Assembly (NCBI RefSeq): GCF_028657945.1
Contig: NZ_CP059693.1
Location: 5,270,001-5,334,000 of the forward strand
DNA from: Thalassomonas haliotis
GTDB taxonomy: Bacteria > Pseudomonadota > Gammaproteobacteria > Enterobacterales > Alteromonadaceae
Length of the DNA: 64,000 bases
Reading direction: 5' to 3'
Of this stretch, positions 28,859 through 37,800 are shown one piece after another; the first letter of the stretch is position 1; each line of letters opens with the position of its first letter. Under the pieces are notes generated by a model that did no database searches, had not been told where the DNA came from, and saw nothing but the letters and a program-made list of their open reading frames with translations. A program made the position numbers and the translations under genes.

Positions 28859-28888
28859 GCTGCTGCGCCACTTTTGGGGCACAGCAGC
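28859..28888 (-). terminator. Hairpin after SymE-like gene 2
   Basis: GCTGCTG-GCC pairs with GGC-CAGCAGC, 12 bp after the stop of the minus-strand SymE-like gene. The position matches the hairpin after SymE-like gene 1. There is no T-run. Confidence 0.45.
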
Positions 28889-28899
28889 CTGTGCGTTTG

Positions 28900-29169
28900 C
28901 TAGCTCTCCGCTTCCTGTTTAGGCTTGATGGTCAGTTCATCCTCATGGATAACCACGACCACTTTTTTTCCGGCAGTAAAACCGGCCCGCCTGAGCCATT
29001 TTCCCCTGAGCACAAGGCAAGGTTCCAGACTGACCGGCACATAGTTAATCCCGATACCCCGGGTTTTAGGGGCCGACTCGCGGGTGGTTTCCAGTACGGT
29101 AAGTTTCCGATAAATAGGATATTTTGCTTTTGCCGGGCCAGGCGCTGGCGTATGATGGTATTCAGCCAT
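28900..29169 (-). CDS. SymE-like protein 2
   Basis: An 89-residue homologue of the protein at 23533: AEYHHTPAPGPAKAKYP at the start, GIGINYVPVSLEPCLVLRGKWLRRAGFTAGKKVVVV and ELTIKPKQ at the end, all typical of SymE. It points away from DDE copies 2 and 3 and lies between them. Its leader (29170-29232) is nearly the same as that of copy 1, with GGAGTCCGTTATGGCTG at the start. Function is inferred from the family only. Confidence 0.8.
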   Translation of the reverse strand: MAEYHHTPAPGPAKAKYPIYRKLTVLETTRESAPKTRGIGINYVPVSLEPCLVLRGKWLRRAGFTAGKKVVVVIHEDELTIKPKQEAES

Positions 29170-29235
29170 AACGGACTCCAGTTTAGTTCGTGTTGGTTAG
29201 CAGCCTCTGTGTGTCTCACCACTCAGGGGTTGCGC
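29170..29235 (-). promoter_or_regulatory. Conserved 5' leader of SymE-like gene 2
   Basis: On the minus strand: CAACCCCTGAGTGGTGAGACACACAGAGG in pieces matching the first leader, then GCTAACCAACACGAACT and GGAGTCCGT. The conserved part stops about 65 bp upstream of the start, while sequences further out differ, which argues for selection on the leader itself. Confidence 0.45.
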
Positions 29236-29485
29236 TTGGTTTACTGCTTTTTAGATAAAAAAATCTCGGAATGGACGCCCTCCGTTAATATGGGATTGCC
29301 CCCTTAATAAAAGACCATTTCTGGGGATAAATCAACGGTTCCAGGGTGTTTTCCGGGAAAAACTTAGAGGATGCTTTTTACATTAATAATCAGTAGGTTA
29401 CAGAGCATTAAGACACCTGTTTCTTATAAGCTTTTGCTTGCAACGATAGTCGCGATAAAATAGGCGACTTTTTGCTTCCCCGACC

Positions 29486-30388
29486 ATGCTATTTCTCTAT
29501 TGGCACTGCCTGTGTACTGTTTATTTTTGCTATCTCCATCCACATTTTTTCTCCAAATCACAAGCAAAATATCACGCCCGGCAAAAGCGCTTGCCCGATA
29601 AACAAACGCCTCAGGTCAGCCTTGCACGAAACCGTAAAAAACCGCAATGGGTAGTGGATAAGGTGCTGTACCTTAAAGCCGTTTCAGACACAGGCTGCGG
29701 CTCGGTAGCCCGGCTTTTTAATCAGCGCTACGGGCATAAAACCACAGTCTCGAAAAGCTTTGTTTATGAAAAGCTCAAAGCCAACCGGTACCAGCTGCAA
29801 GTGGTAAAGCGGCAGATTAAGCATAAGCCCGCGAGAAGTGTCCCTGTCAACCACACCTGGGGCATCGACTTAACCCAGGTAAAGTTATCCAGAAAACAGA
29901 AGACTGTGTTGGGCATTATCGAACATGGCTCGCGGGTAAACCTGGCGCTAAGCGAACTGCCCTCGAAACATTCGGCGCAGTTGCTGCTGGCCCTGTGCCG
30001 AACGATCCGGCAATTTGGCTTGCCAAACGCTGTCCGAACGGACAACGAAGCCTGTTTTACTTCGCTCTTTTTTACTACGGCATTAAAACTACTGGGGATT
30101 AAACATCAAACCACAAATTTGGCTTCGCCTTGGGAAAATGGCAGAATTGAGCGCTTCTTCGGTACATTGAAGGCCAAAGTCAGGCAAGTGGATTTCTCCG
30201 GGGTTTGTAGCCTGCAACCTGAATTAGACAGGTTCAGCTTTTGGTACAACCATGTTCGACCGCATCAAAACCTGGCTGGTTATACGCCGATGGAAGTGTG
30301 GCACAACAAAGCCAACCGGCATTCGGATAAGGCCGTTTGGGTGAACGACTGGCAGGGGCTGTTGACGGGATATTATTTTCCCAGCTAA
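29486..30388 (+). mobile_element. DDE transposase-like gene, copy 3 (intact)
   Basis: A 300-residue full-length homologue of copy 1. It begins with the hydrophobic leader MLFLYWHCLCTVYFCYLHPHFF. The triad appears in WGIDLTQ, VRTDNEACF and ENGRIERFFGTLK, and the C-terminus is WVNDWQGLLTGYYFPS. Upstream a GTCGC / GCGAC hairpin ends in TTTTT just before the start, a feature also hinted at in copy 2. The copies differ at many positions, so they were not duplicated recently. Confidence 0.85.
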
Positions 30389-30426
30389 GGCAAACCAGCC
30401 GGGGAAATAAAAAACGCAGAAAAAAA

Positions 30427-30636
30427 TTCGCCGCCGCAAGCGTTTGTACTTGCGGCGGCGAACTGTGCTTTGTCTTTAGCAATTCTCTTGTTAAAGCATG
30501 ATTTTTCAGGTTTTAGGCAAATTAATCATAAAATCATGAAAAACTTGCCGGGGAAAGTTAAGTGACTTGCTGTTTATTTGAACAAATATGCAGCAAGCTC
30601 ATACCAAATTGTTATCCGAACGGTACGAACGGGACA
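30427..30636 (+). repeat. Conserved hairpin array downstream of DDE copy 3
   Basis: A perfect 14-bp stem (TTCGCCGCCGCAAG / CTTGCGGCGGCGAA) with the shared loop CGTTTGTA (30427-30462). A hairpin CATGATTTT / AAAATCATG (30497-30538) replaces the HindIII-type palindrome. The CTTGCTG / CAGCAAG hairpin (30566-30597) keeps the loop TATTTGAACAAA. The direct-repeat end is at 30615-30636. Confidence 0.7.
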
Positions 30637-30663
30637 CCCAATAACATCGGGGTTGCGGGAAAA

Positions 30664-30787
30664 TAGCGGCAATTAATTTGCAAAATAATGAATAAATTGC
30701 CGCTAGGCATAAACCTGCCGCTGTTTATTTGAACAAAAAAGCAGCAGATTAATTACCGATTACCGTCCGAACGATACGAACGGGACA
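30664..30787 (+). repeat. Fourth, partial hairpin array next to the immunity gene
   Basis: TAGCGGCAATT / AATTGCCGCTA (30664-30705), then a CTG...CAG hairpin with the shared loop TATTTGAACAAA (30716-30747) and the direct-repeat end CCGTCCGAACGATACGAACGGGACA (30773-30787 region). No DDE gene precedes it. It ends about 12 bp before the stop codon of the minus-strand gene at 30799. Confidence 0.65.
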
Positions 30788-30798
30788 ACGGGACAACA

Positions 30799-31374
30799 CT
30801 ACAACTCTATAAATTCCAGCTCATTAGCTAAATTAGAAGATATTTTATCTTCTTCTGTTAGGATAAAATGACCAAATGAGTTAGAACATAATTTTTGAGA
30901 CAAAAGCATTTTTATGCCTTCTTCAATTTCTAAAATTAATCCTACCTCATCAAGCATTTGACTATGCTTGTGCTTTTTGAGTTTGATAAGGCTGATTTTT
31001 GTGGCTTTATGTCCTATATTTTCTGACCACTTTCCCGAGCTAAATTCTTTATCCGATGAATCCATAAACAAAATATCATTTATATCCCCTCTCTCTTTTT
31101 TAACAAAGTAATCAGAAGAATTATCTTCCAACCACAAAACAATAGAGTTCCACTTAGGTACATTTGCTACCCCGATCACATCTCCTGATTCTAGCTCAAA
31201 AAATATAGGGCCATAACCAAGCTCAAACAACTCACTCCTTTTTATAGAAAACGTTTTCAAAAACTCTTCAGGATTCCAATTCAATCGGCGAACAATACTA
31301 GTGATAGAGTGCTTTTTAAATAACTCTACAATATCACTGGCTTTTGATGGTATCTTTCCCTTCGGTCTAATCAT
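30799..31374 (-). CDS. Candidate immunity protein for the TpsA toxin domain, 191 aa
   Basis: I do not recognise the family. It is a soluble, charged protein (MIRPKGKIPSKASDIVELF; FFELESGDVIGVANVPKWNSIVLWLEDNSSDYF) with no signal peptide, so it would act in the cytosol. Its start overlaps the end of the 7249-residue exoprotein gene by 8 bp, the usual place for an immunity gene in contact-dependent inhibition loci. It shares the low GC content of the toxin-encoding end, which suggests they moved together. The role as immunity protein is inferred from position. It could also be an accessory protein. Confidence 0.65.
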   Translation of the reverse strand: MIRPKGKIPSKASDIVELFKKHSITSIVRRLNWNPEEFLKTFSIKRSELFELGYGPIFFELESGDVIGVANVPKWNSIVLWLEDNSSDYFVKKERGDINDILFMDSSDKEFSSGKWSENIGHKATKISLIKLKKHKHSQMLDEVGLILEIEEGIKMLLSQKLCSNSFGHFILTEEDKISSNLANELEFIEL

Positions 31375-31870
31375 TATTAGCTCTCTTGATTAGTTCTTCT
31401 ATAAATTTGATATTACCAGGATCAACTCCATCAGTAATATCCATTGGGTCGTTTATACGAACATTTCCACTACTGTCAATTAAAAATTGAAGATCTCCTA
31501 CACCTACATTGTTATCCAATAATCCATTTTTTATTTCTGTTAAGTCACTAATACTTTGTTGATTTAATCTTGATAAATCAGCATTTGGATATATTTCTAT
31601 AGTCCCATCAAAATCATCACCTATCATTTTAGAACTTTGAGCTCCATCAATACGCTCTAATAATAATCCTGGTTTTCCATCTACTTCTGTAATTCCATAA
31701 TTCTTAATAACAGGAAAACCCATCTCATCTAAACGGTTTAATGAATTAATTTCCAAAGTTAAATCATCAATAGCTAATTGCCCCGTCTCTCTAGGTACAG
31801 CAACAACAAGAGAATCATTACCTTCTATCGCATAAACTTCTTTAAATGCACCGCCATCAATAAACTCTAA
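31367..31870 (-). other. Kinase-like C-terminal effector domain of TpsA
   Basis: The last about 165 residues read like a reduced protein-kinase fold: glycine loop GGAFKEVYAI; LVVAVPRE at the place of VAxK (Arg instead of Lys); an alpha-C-like LTLEINSLNRL; hinge-like GKPGLLLERIDGA; a shortened catalytic loop GVGDLQFLID (Asp near 7207); and RINDPMDI in place of DFG (Asp near 7222). The catalytic Lys seems lost, so activity may be altered or non-canonical. Small kinase-like effectors such as HopBF1 are known, but similarity to any named family was not tested. The segment is clearly AT-rich compared with the rest of the gene. Confidence 0.55.
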
Positions 31871-34800
31871 ATCAGAGTTATTTAAATCTGTAGGAATATC
31901 AACATCATTTAAAGTTTGAGATGACTCATCTGTGGAGTCATAATCATCGCTGTTATCGACACCAGAATTATTATAATCATCATTATTACTCTCTTCATTC
32001 CCCCTGTTATTGTTTTCACCAGAATTATTATTATCCCCGTGACTACCATTTCCATTATTACCTCCTGGTGGCGTACTTCCCCCACCAGCACCAGCTTCAG
32101 GAGTAGAGCTACCATCACCAGTATTTCCTTCGGAGTCACTACCTTCCTTATCAGATAACTTTTTAGCAGCAGCCCCCAAAATCGCAGCAGCAACTAAATC
32201 AACAACAAGCACACTCCCCCCGGCGACATTTTGATGAATCTCACCACCGCCATAACGTTGTTCATCCGCTAAATCTTCACCAAACTCTTCCGTATTCTCC
32301 TTATTGGTTCCCCATGCTGCAATTTCATCCGCTACAGTCCCTTTTGCTTCATCTACTTCCTCACCAATGGTGGCGCCAACAGCAGCTTCAACAATCATAC
32401 CGGGTACACCCCGAAGACCTGTAAGCAGCATACCTATAACAAGGGCTGAATCACTTTCGGCAACAGCCGCTACGGCTTCATTAACGACCCCTAAAGCCTC
32501 CAATACCTCAGTTTTTAACGGTAGTTTACTACCATTAACTTCGATATGTACCAAACCGTTTTCATCAGTGCTAACCTGGTCTTCATCAATATATTTCTTG
32601 GCATTTAAAGCTGCGACTAACTGCTCCGGATTATCTTCAGCCATTTTAATCAGCGGGTCCAAAGTATCCACTGCTGCCTGCGCTTTCTCTGAATTCAATG
32701 CCGCAATAAGGGCATCGGCATCCACACCCGCCTTAATTTGTGCTTCAATGTAATCCTCAATGCCCGGCATTAATAACTGCACTTCTGGCGGCGCTTGATT
32801 TCCCCAAGTCTGAATTTCACGCTTAACCGCTACCACGGCTTCTGCCACAGCTTCTGCCGCTATGGCAACCTGCTCATGATCCACCGTAAGATCAATATTG
32901 CCTTCCTGGCGGTCTACGCTGTACAGCGCTTTATCAACGTTGTCGGTATCGCGGTTGATGTTAAGGTCTTCCGTTTCCCCTTCGCCTAAAGTTTCACCGC
33001 CCACGGTAACATTACCTTCGCCTATGGTGGCCAGGGTTTTACCTACTTCAATGCTGCTGGTGTTGCTGTAGGTGTACTGGCTGGAGTTCACGTCCAGGCT
33101 GTTGCTGCCGGTATTGCTGTCGCCTGTCGGTGAAGTGGCATTGGGATCGTTGACCGTAGCGCCGATACCGACATTGGCATTGATGCCCGCGTTTTGCTGG
33201 CTGCTGTAGCTGGTATTGGTCAGGTCGGTAAAGGTCAGCGTGCCGGTACTCAGGTTCAACTTGCCGGTATCGTTGCCTTCTTCATCCCTTGCGGCAATCA
33301 GTGCGCCGACAATATTGGTATTGCCGTCGACATTGATATTGACTTCACCGCCGCCGGTGATGCTGCTCAGCACAGTCTCACGGGTCTGGTAGCGGCCGCT
33401 GCTGGCATTTAAGCCGCCGTTGACGCTGCCGACACCACCTGTGGTATCCCCCAGCTCGGTGCGGACGGCAACTTCCCTTGTCGCTCCAAATTCACCACTT
33501 GCACCTTCACCTGTGGCAACCTGGATCATTTCACTGTTCTCTCCGGCATTAAAGCCAAAGCCACCGCTGATACCAAAACCTTTGTTGCTGCCGCTGGTGC
33601 GGTTTTGCATCGACTCCAGCGTTAAATCACCGCCAACATCCAGGTTCAGGTCATTGGTGGCGGCTATATTACCGCCCTGAATATTGGTGTCACCTGTCGT
33701 GGTGATATTGATATCGTTAGCACTTAAAGTGCTGTTATTGTAGGTGGTGCTTCTGTCGCGGTTTTCATTGCGGTTATAGCTGGCGCTGACCGTCGGACCG
33801 CCTGCGGCGCCCCACAAGGTTTGCGCAACCGTAATATGGCCGTTTTGCGTTTCCATTGAACGGCTTGAGGTATCACGCGATGCCTGGATATCCAGCGTGC
33901 CGGTATCAATATTCAGCTCGTTGCCTGCAAACAGGTCGCTGCCCTGAATCAGCGTGGTGCTGGTATTGCCCTGCCCGCTGTCACGGCTGTTCAACCCGGT
34001 TACGATATTGATGTTGTTACCGCTCACGTTCGAAGCGCGCGAGGTAGTTTCTTCATACTGACTGCTGGTTTTCGTGGCATCCACATCCAACTGCACCCCG
34101 ACATTAAAGCCATAGGTGGCGGTGCTTGCGCCTGAAGCAGCAATTTGCTGTTTTAAGTTCACCCCTTTCATGGTGGCATCGGCGGTAGCCAAGGCAATGC
34201 CGGTGACATACCAATCTTCATCGCTTTGTACATCTTCTACTAGTTCACGCAGTTCGATCAGATCGGTATAGGTAACCCCGGGCGTACCTGCCTCATATTC
34301 CGCTTCCAACTGGGCTAAGCGGTTTTCCAGACCATCACGCTCTTTTTTGTAGGTGCGGTAATCTTCTTCCGCCTGTTTAACTTTCTCGGTGGCCTCTGCA
34401 AAGGCCTCGGCCGACTTCGCCAATTCCACCGCCTGATGCTGCACCACTATGCTCATATCGGCTTCACCGTGGGTTTCTTCCAAGGTTTCCTCATAGCTTT
34501 CTTCCGCTTCCCTGATGATGACATTGTCACCGGCGATCAGATTAACGCTGCCTTCGGTGTTGGAGCTGCTGTCGGCATTGCCGTCGGCATCGCTAATGAT
34601 ATCCGAGCCTTCAATCAGAATATCTGCCACCGAATCCAGGGTAATGCTCTCATTGGCCGCCAAGGTTGAACCGCGCTGGCTAGTGCGGGTGCTGCTAAAG
34701 TCAACATTGTCATAGGTGGCGTTGCCGATGGAGAATTTCAGCTGGCCGTCTTCCACCTTCACCATATCGGTGGGGCTTGACAGCCCTTTTAAGGCATCGC

Positions 34801-37800
34801 CGAAGCCCACTTCTATCTTGCGCTCATGGGAGTAGGTTTCCACCGTCTCCTGGGCCGCCAGCACTTGGATATCGCCGATATCGGTTTCAATATCCAGGCC
34901 GCCGCCGGCAATCACATCCGAGCCGACCACGGTCGCGCTGCCGACATCCATATTGATATTGCCTTGGGCGTCCAGCAGCGAGCTGTAGGCGGTGGTGGCG
35001 GTTTCGCCGTTCATTTTCTCTTTCGAGGAATAGAAGCTGCCGCCGGAGAGGAAGCCGCCTTTTTTGCGCATCTTCTCTACCTGGCTGGTTTCTTCCCCTG
35101 CGGTGATCAGCAGCTCGTCGAAAGCAGCGACATTGATATCATTGCCGGCAAAGAGTTCGCTGCCGCCTATGGTAATATCATCCCCGGAAAGCAGGGTTAA
35201 GTCCGCCCCCGAGTTCAGCTGGCTGCTGCTCAGTTTCTGGGTCTTCTCGGCATCGAGCTTGGCCTTGGATTTTAAGCCGCCGAAGCTTTTCTTGCTCACC
35301 GACTTCATTTCATAATCGGTATAGCTTTGCGCCAATACGTTGATGTCGTTGCCGGCAAGCACCATATCGCCGCCGGATTGCAGCGTGGAGCCGACAATAT
35401 TGACGTCGCCGCTTTGCTGCACCGACAGGCTGCCGTCTTCGTTTTTCAAGGCATTGATCAAGACATCGCCGCCGGCCGCCACTGTGGTGCCGTGCACGGT
35501 ATCGTGCTGCGACTCTTTAAGGGTGATCTTTTTCTTGAAGGTACTTTTCTTGGTCTTCTTCGAGCTGGCCATGTGCGATTCACTCACGCCGAGCAGGTTC
35601 ATCTCGTTGCCCGCCGCCAGGGAGACATCGCCGCCCGCGGCTAATAACGCCCCTTGTGATTCCAGGTTGTTGCCCGCCGCCACACTCAGGTTGCCGCCCG
35701 CCTGCAGACTGGCCACGTCATAGGTAGTATCATGGCTGATCTTATAACCGCCTTTGAAATAACGCTCCCGGCCGGATTTGTTTTCAATCGCGCCCAGCAA
35801 AACATCGTTACCGGCATACAGGCTGATATCGCCGGCGGCGCTGAGCTTGCTGCCCTGCAGGTCGATATTGTTGCCGGCGTTCATGGCCAGGCTGCCCGTC
35901 GAGATAATTTCTGAGGCTTCGCCGACACTGGTGTAGGTGACGCTGTCGGTGCCGCGTTTATGCTCGCGCTCCCAGGTGCTTTGCTCGTACTCGGTGCGGT
36001 TGATAATATCGCCGCCGGCGTTAAGCACCACCTCGTTACCGGCAATCAGCGCCTGCTGGTTCAGCAGATCGCCGCCGGCATTGATTTGCAGCGAGCCGTT
36101 TGAAAGCAGGCTGTTGTTGTTGATGACATCGCCGCCGCTGGTCAGGCTTAATTCCGTGCCCGCCGTCAAGGCAGCGTCATTGGTAAAGTCGCCGCCGATA
36201 TCCAAGATGATCGCCTGGGCGCTCAGATCCAGGGTATTGATGAAATCGCCGCCCAGCTCCAGGCCGATCAGCTCATCGCTGTCGAGAAAGGTTAACGCCG
36301 TGGTTTCAAGCTCGCCTTCAGAGCGTAAGATCACCCCGCTATTGCCTGCGATCCCCGCTTCCACCGTGATGCCGCCGTCAGCGCGGATATCCAGGTAGGT
36401 GCCTGCGCCTATGGTCACGCCGTCCGCCAAGAGGTCGTTCTGACCCACCGCCGCATACAACTGGGTCTGGCCGTCATTGATATAGTCCTGGTCAAAGCCT
36501 AAATCCTGGGTCAGCACCCGCACCTGCTCGTCGGTTAAAAAGACGTTTTGTGAGGCCTGCACGCTGCCGCTGCCGTTAACGCCGTCAGCGCTGGTGGCGA
36601 CCTCGGCATGGGCGGCGGCTGCCGCTTCCAGCTCAATCAAGCTGGTCAGGTAGTCGCCATGGCCGGCGGCTTCATTGATCAGCGCCTGGGTGGCATCTTG
36701 TGCCAGCTGCTGCTGGCTTAACTGGCGCTGTTCGCTCAGACCCTGGTCATTTTCAATCTGCTGCCTGAGCACTTCATCGGGATCATGGCCGATAGTGTCC
36801 AAAAAGTGCTCCGAACCCAGCAGCGCCTGCTCGCTCAGGTATTGTTCGCGGTTTTCTTCGCTGTAGTTGTGCTCAGGGTTTTCTCCGCTGACAGCTAAAC
36901 TCGGGCCGTTAACGGTAAGCTCTTCGCTGCGCTGTGCGCCGGCATCGCTGCTCTGCACCGCCACTTGCTGTGTCTCCACACTGCCCGGGCCTTCATTGCC
37001 CGGGTTGCCTGTCACCGGGGTGATATAGTTCATGTCCTGATCTTTAAAGGCGCTGGCATGCTGACTTGAGCCACGGGCGCCGCCGACAAAACTCACGCCG
37101 CCGCTGCTTACCAGGGCCAAGGTGCTGCCTGTCGCTACCGCCTCCTGCGCCGCCAGGTTATCTGCCTGGCTTGACCCGCTATTGCTGTCAAAACGGGGAT
37201 CGTTTGCCGCCACTGCATCCGTTGGCGTCTCATTGATCGCCAGCTGTTCATGCCCGGCCAGGGGCTGCGGGCCATCGGTGAAACCTGCCGCTTGCCGCTG
37301 CCGGGCCGTTAAACCGTTATAACTGCTGCCCTGGCTGACGGCACCGGTACTCTGGCTGGTCGTTTGCTGATAACCATTTACCGCCTGGTTATTTTGCGTC
37401 ACATTCAATGACACACCGGAGCCGACAACAAGTGCGCTTCCCGCCGTCCCCTGATTCTGCTCAGCGGCCCCGGCTACTGCCTGGTTGTTAACCTGGGCAA
37501 TACCGGCCAGCTGATTCTGGTTATAACCGTTATCGGTTAAATTGCTGCTGCCAACGGCACTGCCGCTGCTGACCGCTGCCTGGCTGTCCAGTTCGCCATT
37601 GCCGTCAAAACTTGCCATCTGCTGCGATCCGCTGGCAAGGCTGGCTTGCTCGCCATTGCTGATGGTCTGCCCGGTAGCCGTGGCACTGCCGGAGGCCCGC
37701 TCGCTGGTATTGCCGCTGGCGGCGATGCTGACTGCCCCGGTATTGGCGCCGCTGCTCTGGCTGTTATTGCCGCTGAAGTTTTGCTGCTGGTTTTGCAAAG

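Noticed and set aside
23940-29490. Left terminal repeat (TGTCCCGTTCG...) for the DDE elements
   Set aside because: I looked for the inverted copy of the right end upstream of each gene and did not find it. Element borders on the left are therefore not annotated.
24917-30787. Hairpin arrays as a CRISPR array or integron attC array
   Set aside because: The units are not evenly spaced repeats with unique spacers, and there is no cas gene, integrase or cassette structure. Each set follows one DDE gene.
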